Positions 51,701 to 63,540 of a DNA stretch of 64,000 nucleotides are shown one piece after another. The position numbers were made by a program, and so were the translations under genes. The notes beneath the pieces are model-generated. The model was not told where the DNA came from. It saw only the letters and a program-made list of their open reading frames with translations, and made no database searches. This DNA is from Anisakis pegreffii (taxonomy: Eukaryota; Nematoda; Chromadorea; Rhabditida; Anisakidae). The stretch covers positions 1 through 64,000 of the forward strand of contig JAPYMA010001249.1 in assembly GCA_035041965.1 (NCBI GenBank), in the 5' to 3' direction. How positions within the stretch are numbered: position 1 is the first letter of the stretch; each line of letters opens with the position of its first letter.

Positions 51701-54700
51701 CCAGTTTAGTGCTATCTCCTGTTTTAGATTTTTCTGTCATTGATCTATATTGATAGTTGAAAGCGGAACTTTTCAGTAATCTCAATTTTCTGTTTATATG
51801 ACACCATTTCAGCGATTTGCGCATTTGCACGCATAACAGCATTTCTGTTTCATACAGCGTTATGTATTCTGAAATTGATACGTGCCACCCCTCTGCTGGT
51901 ATTCATACTTTATGAAGCAGTGTACGTTCAAAGTGTAAGTGTCCTTATCTAGTTTCACGACACCGAGCAAATTGCCGCACTCGCATGTAAACTATATAAA
52001 TCTCCAAACTTGACAGTAATGTGGAAAGAATTCGTATATGATTAGTAGGACGGTTGCGAGGGAAATATTCTTGTGAGAATTAAGCATCCATCTTGAATTA
52101 AACGAACGAGAATTGATTTACTCATGAATGTCGATGAACATTCTTATGAATGTCTTGTGAAATTGCAGTTATTGCGAGTACGAGTCGAACTATCAGCGCT
52201 CTACTCATTACAGTATCTTCTCAGCCAACCACCCGTAACGTTTCATCTATTCCCGGATAATGCCTTCAAAGTAGCATTGGTTGAGCAGAAATATTTGAAT
52301 AAAATTGTTGATGCACTCATTCGAAAAACAATGAAGAAGAATAAGCAAATACTCGATCTAGTGCCAAGCATCAAAACTCGTCAAGCAATTCGAATGGCAT
52401 CACACGCTCTTCATAATACAGTCGTTTCACTGAATTCGTTAGTTTCTCTCACTCACAGAAGACACTCCACATTATTATGTTGATAATTCACTGAATTAAA
52501 ACTTGTTCAATAGAGCAATTGATGACAAGCATATGAAAGTTTCAGTCAGGGCTTGATCCATGAAGAATCAATGCTCGTTTGGGAACGTTCACTGAAACGA
52601 CTTCGAGATGACGGTGATCGTTTGATACTGGCACCGGACACAGATATTCACGATGTGTTAGAATGTGTCCATTGGATCGAATCACTTGATGCTCGCAAGC
52701 GTCCATCGATCATCAATAAAATTGCTGATTATTTCGAAACAGCTGTCAGTTTATTCTTACCGTACGATCATCAAATACACACCTATGGATCGAAAATGTT
52801 CTTCATTAGGAAGGGTATCTGCAGGTAATTCACAACCTATTACACATGAATTGATCACTCACTATGTGCATTGTGAAGAATCTCACATCTATTTAACACG
52901 CGCTGTTCACAAAAATTTTTCACGCAACAAGTATGTAAGTTGAGACATGTAAAGCATTTTCTTTGCTGGAAATATTGTTTTATTCCTCATCACAGTGCAT
53001 GCTTATGATAAGATTGAATAGTAGCTGCAATGAGTGCTTACGACAGTGAACGGTGATAACACTTCAGAATTACCGAAACGTCATCAACAGCAATTGGCAG
53101 TGTTCATCGTCATGAATATTATGTACATCAAGGACGTTTCATTGGAGAACGAAATCTTTTAAAAAATAAAAACTTTGTTAGTTTGTTAAGCAGTTGCTCA
53201 GTTTTTCGGCGATTATATCAGTGCGTGTCGTTAGATGAGAACTCCAAATTTCCACAGCAGTTAATCATAAAAACTGCAGTTTCATTAACTGAATAAGAAG
53301 AGATCTGCACAAAAAGTAAGGCAATTCTATTCGGGAGAGCATTGATGATATTGATAATAACCGTATAGTGACTGCATTAAAAAAATAATGATAATGATGT
53401 TAATAACATGACTGAGAGGAATAATTTTAATTCTGCAGAAAGAAGAATCCATAAAGAAGCCGCAAGTGGTCTACCAAACAACAACGGATTGTCATTTGAT
53501 CGAGGTCGATGAATCAATGATGGAATGGATTCGGAATGCAGATCGCGATATAATTCGAATAATATCAACTAAAGAGCAGAGGAGAAGGATTGTTTATGAA
53601 CTCAAGGAGCACAATCAATTGTATTTTCCTTCAACATTTATTTTGTTCATTAAAGTTTTATGTTAGGTCTCACGTTGGCCATTTCTAAGAGTTTAGATCC
53701 GCGTATTTCCCTGTTTACTAACATTACAGCAAAAACAGATATTTGCAGGATATTCATCAAGCACACAAATATTCATATTTTTGGAATGAACTGTTTGATT
53801 TTAGATTCTCGTTGATGACCATCGAAGATTTCGATAAGTTATTCAAACTTTGTGCACGCTTCATAAAGTCTCAGCAAAGGCTTGAAATTGATGCCGGTAA
53901 GAAGTTATTTGTTGGATGGCGTACACTTGTGTGTAGTGTCGAACCGCTATCAGCATTCAATGATCACTATCAAGTTATCGGACCTGCGAGCGTCCTTCTG
54001 CGACCAGTCGGTGTCGATGTATGCTGTGAAGAAGCATTTTTAATTGCAATTCCTTATCCAATTTCTCGATTTCTTCCTGCTTCGAAATGTAAATTGAATA
54101 CAAAAGACTCTTCCATTGTGATTTCTATCAGCTCTTGTCTGGCTCTAAACCAACTCAGCTCAATTTCGTTGTCGTAAAGATTGAATTCATTAGTACAACC
54201 GAGATCAGAGAAAATTTATATTCCTTACGCGATAACCTGGGGCATTGAGTGATGATCAGTTTAATGTCATTTCAAGGATGGAATGGTGCTACTGACAGAC
54301 AACGTACACTCATCTGATCAAGCAACTTCGGATGAACCAGAAAGCAATTTGTCGCTTTCGCTGAATGATTCAGAAATCAAGAAAGCACCCAAAAAGGTTT
54401 ACATCCTTCATCCCCTTATACGCCAAACGTTCCTCGAGAATTGTGTCGCATTCCAGTCGGCTCTTGCAAGTTTTTTTTTGAAAATATAATGAGAATTTTC
54501 GTAATAAACTCTTATGATACCTTAATTTTATGCATTTTTTATTTCAATAATAATTTCCAAATTTAGGTTGATGTTAAAAGGGCTACGATTGAACAGTCAA
54601 AGCAGGTAAATATTCTAATACTTAGCTGCCGATCCACTCATGTAACTGCTATTCAGTTGACATTTGATCCGAACTAAGATGTGATTTGCTGATATCCTCA

Positions 54701-57700
54701 TTATTGATTTCAATGAGCTCATAGCTGAACATTGCAAGGATCAAAATCTGTTTGTATTAATCCTTATAAATACATTCGGAATTTGCTCTGAAAATAATGA
54801 AAATTGTGAAAATTTTCGCGAGTCTTCAGCTCACCAAATTCAATTCATTCAACCTCAACTTCATTCAAAAACCTGATATATTTTCGAGTCATACTGATTC
54901 AAACTTTCAGCCTCCTGCAAAATTATCCAGCAATCGGCTCAAGAAGAAGTCGAAGGTGAAGAATTATTTCAGTTTGTAGAGAAGAGATTCAAGTTGATTT
55001 TTACATCGGTGTAAATTGAGTCAGTCACTTCGATATCCAGCAGCTTGCGTTATTTCAGGTCAGCTGTAAGCTGGAGTCACTGAAGAAGATCACACAGTAC
55101 GAACTGAATGCTGATGTCACACAGTACGATTCAAGTCAATCGTCGCGACATACGCAGAAAATGGCCGTAACTCAGTCTGAACTTCGAAACACCGAGAAAA
55201 CACTGCAAACCGAAACTGTACAAAAAACAGACGCTACCGTCGTTGACACAGCCACAAAAGCCTCAGTTGTAAGTGATCATTTCGCTACTTTTCCTTATAC
55301 TTTATTAAATTTTCAGCGATCCACTCGAGTTTCGTACGATTTCTTACTGAACACGAACGCAGCATCAATTTATCGGTAGAACCACTGTAAAGTTTCGCAT
55401 CGCCGTATGTACGTAGTTACGTTAATTCAGAAGCATTCCCCTCGAACATCACGGCTTCATTCGCTGATATCACAATTAAAACAAGTATCCGATGAAACGC
55501 AGATGATCAACGATGAAAGAAAACAGCCAAAATCATCGAAAGCACTATCAGAAGGTGAGTCAATTACACTCAAATGTTTCTTGTGTGTGCTTAATATGCA
55601 TCAGTCATTAACTGGAATGACACAACTTCTATGCACGACTCATTGTGACCACAGACCGTCAAGTTATTCGTTATATTTAACGACTGCATCTGCACCAGAA
55701 TTCGTCGTCGTTGCTAATTTCGATTGAATATTCCGCTTTCACTAGGTTATGCTCGTTACTTGATGCATCACAAAACTGCTTTTTGCTATGTTCAGTAGAC
55801 AGAGATGACCAATTGCGAACTGCATCATCAAAAAGGAGCAACGCATCAGAAGCGAAAGTCGAACTGAGCGCTTCAGATGGCGCACACCTGGTGACTTCCG
55901 CTCCAATTCAGTCTCAGTCGATAAGTGCAACTCAATCGCCCCATCCACCTAATTGAAACACCGTCAGAATGGTCTCACATTTGTTTCGATCGTGAATCTT
56001 TTGTGAAGGCAAACAGTCGTGTTATGTTGCTTTCTTTGAAAGTTCGATGGCTTCATTGTTGCATCGCGATCAGGAACAACAATTCTGTGTTAATCGCAAT
56101 TTTCAACTACACAGAAAAAATTTTCATCAATACGTTTCATCTCTCTCGAATTCGTAAGCTGAATAATAAACATCATGCATGCTACACCATAATGAATATT
56201 ATTTTGAATATTGAAATCGCAAATTGATATCTAATATTGTGAATTAATTCTGTTATTGTATTTATATGTTCACATATACTTTATTGAATATTTCATGTTT
56301 TTTTTTCTTCAAAATTTACATTTGAAATTTTCTCGCTTATGTAAAGCGAATAATTTCCAAATGAGCATTATTCACAACAAAGAAGAGCATAATTCATTTG
56401 TATTTTTCTAAAGCATCGTGTTTGGGCTTGTCTTACAATTCGTCTTTCGTTGTATGGAATTTCAACTTAATGTTTTGTTGTGAAACGAGTCTTCAGCTTG
56501 TGAGTGATGAGCATTTTTAATGCCTGTAAGAAATGTACTGCAATGAATGTTCAATTACTATTACACGTATGTTTGTTTTACGATCATATTTTGTTTATTC
56601 AATCTCTTTGCAGTTCATGCTAAAAATTTCACCCATAACTGCAGCAAATCTTATATGTGCACACATGTGACAAAAATTCAACAACTGTTGACAATAAATG
56701 CACAAAAATTTTATCTATTCATTTTGTAAGCAATTAGAGCACATTACGACTTTGTGTTTCTTGGTTATCACCAACACCATATTCTCCTTCTTCTACTTTC
56801 AGAGTCTTTTCCACAGAAATTATGATATAGTAAAAATGTTATGTGATGCATTCTAATCGGATTTATGACGACAGCATTAAAATCTGTTGGGATCGATATC
56901 TTCGAATAAACACTGAACACTGATATAACGTTTAAAGAAGTGTTTAGGACATAGCAGAAAGATGAGCCATAAATAATACAGCGTTGAATTGATCTGAATA
57001 GTTTGTGGAGAAGGACAGTTGATCAACCATTTCGCTTTTTTCGTTGTTTGACTGCGCAAATTCACTGCTGATTGCATTTTAGAGTTTTGCGATAACGCAT
57101 CATTTTGCCGTACTCATAAGCATATTTGTGTCAGTATCATTGTGCATGCATATTCGGAAGAGAAGAAAGCAAAAGTCATTGGAGAAATCACGAGGTGCCA
57201 CGAAAATTTTTCGCCTAGTAATGTCGCCATCAAAAATGAAATTTTTTCCGTTACCTACAGGAATTCGTTTCAGCGAATTCATTAAATCATCTTCTTGATT
57301 CATATCAATCGCATATTGCTTTCGGAAGAAATATACTTTATGATTCATGTGGATTTTTTTGATTAAGCAATTATCGAACGATCAGTAAGAATGAGTTTAC
57401 GAACAAGTATGTGCGAAGGTGATTCATCTACCACATCCTTTTTAATGTTGGATCGCGCAAGTCAGTCGCTTTCAAAAGATTCACTCGTGCAGCCGTATGT
57501 TCCAATTCTTGTTTTCAAAGCGTACTTTTGTATTCGCAAAATAAATGAGAAAGCACTCTCGAATAGCGAGAGTATTTCATCTTCTTTGTCTCACTAACGA
57601 TGGCCACCTCTCTGAACGGCGTTGAATTTTGAATATAATAGTATGAAAGTAAATCACAACCTTTACATTCCTCATCACAAATTGTTCATCAGTAGTGAAC

Positions 57701-59023
57701 ATAAATAGTTTCTCAGTAGTTGTAACAGACAACAACTATGTGGCGAGTGGGTAAACACCTAACCTGTGCACTACTCTCAGCATGAAGAAGGGTGCATAAG
57801 ACTTACAAGTATCTGGGCCAAAAAACAAACGACGGATTTATTAAATTTAGCCCCATGTACCTTACTGTCAGCCAAAAGCGAGAACAGTGGATGGACTCTG
57901 ATGCCACACATCTGCTGTCACTTCCTCAATGGTATCGGTAGAATGAGTTGTTATCGAAAATTACTAGCGCTAATTTATTTCTGTTAATTGAGATCAAATA
58001 TCACTGAGCCTTCACTGCAAGAACGATCAACTCAGAGCTGCGATGCTGGTGTAATGACAAGTGCACAGCATTACAAAGTATCATCATCACATTCGGTTTC
58101 CTCATTCCCGTTCATTATTGCGACATTTATTCACTACTCAAACTCATTTTTGCTAAGTGCAGTTCCATTTTTCTAGAAACACACTGTCGTTGTTGATGAG
58201 TCCTTTCTGAAGCTCAACTCCACAACATGATCCAGTGAAACCTTATCTTCGATAAAAACGATCTGTTTCGATTCGAGCCGAACCTTTTATTGCGACTGTT
58301 CAAAAGTGCTCACTCAATTGAGTGCTCACTCACCTATGAAAAGTCATTGCATCCTTCGCTAATCGCCAATCTTCTAAAATGCTTCTTAAGCGATTAGTCG
58401 ATTGAAACATTAATCGAAGCGCATTGAAAATTGATGAATAATAAAACAATTAAGAGGCTAAATTTCACGAAGATCTCATAGTTATAGTGATCATGCTATG
58501 GCATCATTCAAAGGTTATCAACTGATATACACATTTTGTATTTCAGCCGTGCAATGAACAGTTCCAATCAAATACACAACAGTTTCCATGCGAAAAAGAA
58601 TTGCAATTGAAGTCTGTTAAAGTCGCAAAACCCACTAGACTATCTGGTATTGAAGCAACACAGAAAATTAGCGAAAGAAAATCAGAATTGTTTAAGCACA
58701 AAAGAAACAGTACAAAAGCTATTTCAATGGCACAAGAGTTATCACAACTACCCGTCGACGTAACTCAGGAATTCGATTCAACAGAAGAAAGTATCCGATG
58801 TGATAAGACACAACAAACCGATACTCAGCTTATTGAACAATTCAGCGAAATTCTATCACGAACAGGTCGTGATAACGAATCAACATCACAATCTGAAGAC
58901 TCGGTCACTGCAGGAAGTAGAACAACATTTACGAATTCAGTTTCTGACCGAGATTGGAGTGGATCAAAAAGTCACAACAAATCCATTAAATCAAGCGATT
59001 CGCTGTCGAAAAACTCAACTTAA
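45770..59023 (+). CDS. SLC9C-type Na+/H+ exchanger with voltage-sensor-like and CNBD-like domains
   Basis: Multi-domain plasma-membrane cation/proton exchanger. Exchanger-core exons: 45770-45897, 46201-46294, 46712-46888, 47264-47431, 47784-47966, 48182-48306, 48649-48784, 49044-49337 and 49436-49639. They show 'ILLPPMIFESAF', 'LAATDPIAVVAILEE', 'EGESLLNDGLSIF', 'GEYINGSPAVLIVFYGVML' and 'GGLKGALALLLAHDF'. Linker: 49809-49895, 50122-50358, 50519 to about 50656, 50717-50775. Helices in S1-S4 order: 50903-51086 (two), 51197-51443 (S3, after a basic loop) and 51813-51934 (S4-like, 'RITAFLFHTALCILKLIR'). CNBD-like: 52169-52437, 52546-52824 ('KMFFIRKGICR'), 53068-53176 ('HQGRFIGERNLL'), 53439 to about 53650, 53749 onward and 54277 onward. 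Ser/Thr/Gln tail: 54911-54955, 55059-55268, 55431-55554, 55796 onward and 58547-59023. Most phases agree; joins at 50.66, 53.65, 54.0-54.6 and 55.9-58.5 kb are unresolved, and exons near 57.79 and 57.99 kb are possible. The order matches SLC9C1/2. ATG 45,770 is the first in frame; a TTG-initiated extension is unlikely. Confidence 0.88.
56000..58546. other. probable 2.6-kb intron in the exchanger tail
   Basis: Possible tail exons lie at about 57790-57936 (acceptor CACTACTCTCAG, donor AATG|GTATCG) and about 57987-58078 (donor AAA|GTATCA). On the minus strand, open blocks at 57348-57100 and 57077-56877 look protein-like but have no family match and no clean splice join. Confidence 0.35.
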
Positions 59024-60732
59024 TGTGCAATCCTATAAACGAGTATAACAGCATTTAATTTAATGAGTATAATGATATAATGAAATCCAGTTATAGGCTA
59101 ACGACTGCAACATGATAACGTGATATTATATTTCAATAAGACTTGCGAGAGATTTTTCATTATAGACTCTGAATACAATACGTAATTTCGAACAAAATAA
59201 ACGTTCATGCAGAAGAGTATTTGTCGAAGTGGAGCATATTACGAGAGGATGTAATAATCTCGTGCTGCGACAGATGTATTGCACAACATAACGAAAACTC
59301 AGAGTTGCTTCCAAGTATCAAAGTTTTTAAAAGTGTTTTCGTCATTTCGTGTCATTTAAAAGTGTCATTTCGTTTCCATTGAACACTACCGGATTATTCG
59401 AATGACACGAGGAATGTGAAAAATGAATATTTATCGGGTGAATTCGATGATGTGAACCAGTTTATGAATGTCAACGCGATGGATTAAAAACGATGGATTA
59501 AAAATGGATTAAAGACGCGATGGATTAAAAATTTACTGTCTATTTGTACTTTCTGTATTCCATTGAAAGCTGATAAAATACGATTATTGGTGATATGAAA
59601 GACTGAGAATAAAACAACTCTATACGACTCTATAAACATCACAAGAGAAATTCAACCTAGGAAACCTTCACCGGAAATTTAAGGCAGTTGTTCAATTAGA
59701 ATTGCAGTCTCTATAGTGAGCATTTTTTGGGTTCATTAAAATTTTACCCCCTATCAGCGATCATTGAGTGTCGTGGTCACTAACAAGGCGAATTTCGAGC
59801 GTCGATCGATTTTGGTTGAAGATCACTGAAGTTTGGGGGACAGCGAATTCCGGTTGCCGCCGAGAACCGGCCTTGTTGGCTTTCGGTTGGTGGAAACCGA
59901 AAGAACTCTTCTCAATTTCGTTTGATGAGCACCGAAAACGTGTTATTTTCTCACTTTTGTTCTGAGAACTGAGATCTGCCGTTCGTTTTGTTATTTAGTA
60001 GATAAATACATAAAAAAGAAACAAAGAACGAACAATCAACAATAAAAAATAAGAAGCAAGACAGCAATAAAGAATCAAGAAACAAAGCCGACAAGAATAA
60101 ATGAGTGGTAACGGGATGCTGGCAGAAAGAACAATGAAACCGAGAACAAACAAAAAAAAAAGAACAAAATTAACACCGAACATCAGTCGAGAATTGTTCC
60201 GATGAGTATTCCATCTTTAAGAAGACAAAAAAAAAATTCACCAAGTATAGTAAAAAAAACTTAATGCAATAAATCAACAGAAAACAACGATCAATTAGCA
60301 ACAATTCAACTTCTGCATTGGTGCTACAAAGTGCATTTGTTGTGTAGAGTTAGCAGGTGTGAGAATAATTAATGAAGGAAGCGATACGAAATCATTAATT
60401 AATAGTGACTGATAAATCAATAATAAATTGTGATCATAAATAATAAAATTAAACGAATAATTATGAATTAGTTAACCAAATTAATCAAATCAATTAAATC
60501 AAATTATTCGCGAAAAGATCATGCCAAGCGATTTCGAAAAGTTCATTTTCCTGTTTCCATGCAAAACTGTCTCAAAAAATGACACACACTGTCGTCTTTG
60601 CGTAGATTTTTTGGTTATGCGGTGTAATTAGAAATATCAGAAGAATTAAAAACTTTATTAGTTATTCACTTTTACTCAACTGTTCTACAATTAACAACAC
60701 ACTTTCAGAAATCATTTAAGAGTTTTGACGAT
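59024..60732. other. convergent intergenic region; no gene
   Basis: This lies between the exchanger stop (plus strand) and the stop of the minus-strand Ig-like gene. AATAAA at about 59,196 could serve the exchanger. A purine-rich A/AG tract around 59,995-60,180 makes a spurious hydrophobic minus-strand frame. Confidence 0.5.
59477..59532 (+). repeat. short tandem repeat CGATGGATTAAAAA
   Basis: Four imperfect 11-15 bp copies of (CG)ATGGATTAAAA lie head to tail. Confidence 0.8.
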
Positions 60733-61382
60733 TCAATTCTTTTCTTGAAGAGTTATAACCATTGGATTGTTGTTGAACACGTAGAAATAATCAGTCAAAT
60801 CTGATTTCTCTATATTTCTGATGGTCAAAATTCCATTGTCGAATGTTGCTCGATCACCAAATTTCTCTTTCTGCAAGCAAATTCAATTTCAAACATAACA
60901 GAAAAACAAAGAGTAATCCAAAAAGTCACATCGGATGTTAAATGACTGAACAAACTCTTACTAGCAATTCGCCACTCGCTGCACTAAATGAATCATCATC
61001 ATTTCGAATTCAATAGTGCGTTCGAACAACAGTCTATTGATATTTCAATCAGTTTACTACAAGTCTATTCAACGAAACGAATAAACACTCGTGAACATCT
61101 GCTAAATGATATCGCTGATTTCGCGAATGGTTACTTATTCAGCGTCATTTCATATTGTAATGAGTATAAAAGAGTCGTTCTTACACCAAAATCGGTGAAT
61201 TGACCATTGGCGATAATTGGCAATCGAGCGTCTCCAATGGGGCATTTGATCTCGTGGACGTTGCTACCGAATGGAATGCTGTCGGTAGAACCCAGCGAAA
61301 CGAGCATTACGCTTGCCGCACCAGAAACGCAGCCAACAAAAAGCGCACTCAAGAGTAAAGTTGCGATTACTGCAAATGTTTT
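60733..61382 (-). CDS. small secreted immunoglobulin-like protein
   Basis: The 5' block (about 61382-61185) encodes a signal peptide ('FAVIATLLLSALFVGCVSG') and then 'SNVHEIKCPIGDARLP'. Its Cys would be the B-strand cysteine of an Ig fold. The block ends at a strong donor (GGT|GTAAGA). The last exon, 60870-60733, follows acceptor TTTGCTTGCAG and encodes 46 codons: 'KEKFGDRATFDNGILTIRNI', then 'EKSDLTDYFYVFNNN', then a beta-strand and stop TGA. 'FDNGILTIRNIEKSD' followed by 'DYFY' is the E-F strand pattern of I-set/V-set Ig domains. The usual F-strand 'YxC' cysteine is absent (YFYV), so the canonical disulphide seems lost. The initiator Met must lie in an upstream exon, because stops precede the signal peptide in frame. 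One or two very small exons near 61101-61079 and 60983-60962 fit by phase but are uncertain. Confidence 0.55.
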
Positions 61383-61399
61383 TAGTTGCTATCACTGCA

Positions 61400-62825
61400 T
61401 AATCTCCCTTCAAGAAAACAGAAAAAACGAGTCTTTTCTTACAATTAGTGTGGAATCAAGAACAAGTGCGAATATTTTAGCATCAAATGCAAATATTCAA
61501 ACTATTTCGAAGCAAGCTTCAATTGAGTCGAAATTCACAAAATTCTTTCGTCGGATTTTCATTCCACGTGATGCACTTTAAACCTCGCTTTCAGCCGAAA
61601 TTCAACCCTTCAATAGAATTCCAAAACCAGAATCAACGACGGTACAGTGAAACCATTCGAAATCTTCGTAAACCACAGAATACATATGGAAAAGTTGGCT
61701 CACCTTGTTTCATTTTTGCGAAGATTTGAATGAACGAGCCGATTACAGCGATGGAGAATGGAGCGTTTGAGTCGTTTACCGATGAATCTGATGATTAATT
61801 TTTGAGAACGAAAACGATATTTATTGAACTGTTGAACTCGTTTACACTCGAAAAAGAAGCGCAAGTATTTGGCAATCAAGTAAACACAATCTCTTCTTGA
61901 ATAACATGTTCTAACAACGCAAATATTGAATACAACACAAGTGTAAATTGAACATCACAACAAATGTTTAACTGATATCGCTAACAACACATCAACAGCG
62001 CTCAACGATTGCTAGCAGCACATGAGTGTATCGAATTATCACCTTTCTTACAGCCCGTCAAATCGCCTCGGATGGCCAAACGCAAACATTTCAGGCAACT
62101 AAATAGCAATTCAGAGCGTAATGTAACATATAACATATAAAACTTAAAAACTTCGAAACTATAAATTGAATGAAAATGATTCGGAGAGTTCCTTCAATAC
62201 ATTCTGGTTTTTTAATCGCCTCATTTAAAATTCTTCGTTTATGAGTTTAGTCATTCATGATTTGACGGTTTCTATTTTTGAAAATATCAGCCTAACGATG
62301 TGAAAATGGAATATTGAAATTCAGAAGCATCATTTTAAAGAGTTTCCAATATAACGACATATGTATTTGAATAAAAATATGTGCGAACGAAATGATTAAA
62401 TTCACCGCATAGACGTGTTCTTTTAAAAATGAATGAACGGACAAAACGAAAGCATTTGGGAAGGAACACCTGCGTATCAAACAGATAGCGATCATAATAA
62501 CAACAATATTTATTCGAACGATTAACGTTGAAAACGTATGAAAGGACATAATTATTCGCAGTTACGAAATATTACTCTAACGACAGTTGGGAAGGAAATG
62601 TTAAAAACAAAGCAAAAAAGCAACCAAGTAACTACATTAATGCGTGATAATTGAGTAGCAATGTTTTGTTAGCGATTTAAAGTCAGTTGGATGTAATGAG
62701 AGAGTCCGTAACCATTTTTTGAATGTGTTTAGCAATGAAACTTTTTGACTTGTTGTGATAAACAGTTTTACACTTTTAACACTCTGCTGAAAAAGAAATA
62801 TTTAAACTTATTTGGGTTACGTCTG
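61400..62825. other. intergenic; possible short plus-strand exons
   Basis: Plus-strand frames at 61430-61580 and 61600-61790 are open. The second has an acceptor (CTCGCTTTCAG, about 61595) and a donor (ACG|GTACAG), and an acidic end ('FESFTDESDD') precedes TAA near 61,797. They cannot be joined with a normal-sized intron or given a start, so no gene is called. Confidence 0.3.
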
Positions 62826-63540
62826 TCAATGGCTAGTTTTTATTGACTTGCGAACACGAGTTCGATCAGGGTTTCTCGAAAGCATAAAAACTTCATGAAA
62901 GGAAGATCGACATGATTATATGCGATGTTGTACATCATGAAAAGTCGGCATAAAATCTGTGCAACTCAAGGGCTACCAGTGTTAATAGTGTCAATCTTTG
63001 TGTGTAATCAAGGGATTGAGAGGAATGAAATCTTCTGAGTATATTGTAAATGAATCTGTGTTGGGCTGATTCTAACAAATTCTTGTATTCGATGCCATCA
63101 TGGGCGTCAGATGGTGACCACTGAGGAAAGCATATCCCAAAATGGGACGAATGTAAACAATGAACAATCTTGTTAGCAGGGAAGGTGGACGTGATGTGAA
63201 AGGTCGAAGTATGAGATTAGCCCTGAGATCGACTTTTTTGACAATATTCAAGGTGTGCTCGTGAAAATTGAGTTTTTGCCTGATCTTAACACCTAGATTT
63301 CTAATGGAGGTGACTGGGTTAACAACACATCCATTTATAGTTAATTTGACGTTAGGATTCTAAATTTGACGTTAGGACGTTAGGATTTGCAAACAATGTG
63401 CTGCAAAGACACGTATGCTATTCAGTCGCAAGTTCATCGGCTGGTCAGTTACCTCCGACCAACGAGCACATTTTGTCATCACTATGTCTTATTGCCATCC
63501 GTGAACGAGAGCATGCAAATATTTTGAAATACACTTGATA
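62826..63540 (-). pseudogene. decayed non-LTR retrotransposon reverse-transcriptase C-terminal part
   Basis: On the minus strand, reading from 63,540 down, the translation aligns with the end of CR1/jockey-type reverse transcriptases. It runs 'RWSEVTDQPMNLRLNSI', then 'NPNVKLTINGCVVNPV', 'IRNLGVKIRQKLNFHEHT', 'LRANLILRPFTSR' and 'LFIVYIRPILGYA'. After a frameshift come 'QWSPSDAHDGIEYKNLLES', 'AQHRFIYNILRRFHSSQS' and 'DYTQRL', then a third frame with 'MMYNIAYNHVDLPFMKF'. At least three frameshifts and stops are present, plus a 21-bp-spaced duplication of AATTTGACGTTAGGA at 63342 and 63363. The catalytic YADD region and the upstream ORF are not in the window. It is a dead 5'- and 3'-truncated copy. 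Confidence 0.85.

Noticed and set aside
53377..53568. 63-codon minus-strand ORF
   Set aside because: Antisense to the exchanger exon starting at 53439, which joins in phase to 53176.
56877..57348. Two neighbouring minus-strand open blocks (82 and 66 codons) in the exchanger tail intron
   Set aside because: They read somewhat like protein, but no acceptor/donor pair joins them and no domain is seen. A nested gene is possible but unsupported.
59995..60183. Hydrophobic 62-codon minus-strand ORF
   Set aside because: It is produced by a purine-rich A/AG tract on the plus strand. The composition (F, L, Y, S) is what such a tract gives on the reverse strand.
61207..61581. 124-codon plus-strand ORF
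   Set aside because: Its 5' half is the antisense of the signal-peptide exon of the Ig-like gene. The rest has no start or partner exon I could support.
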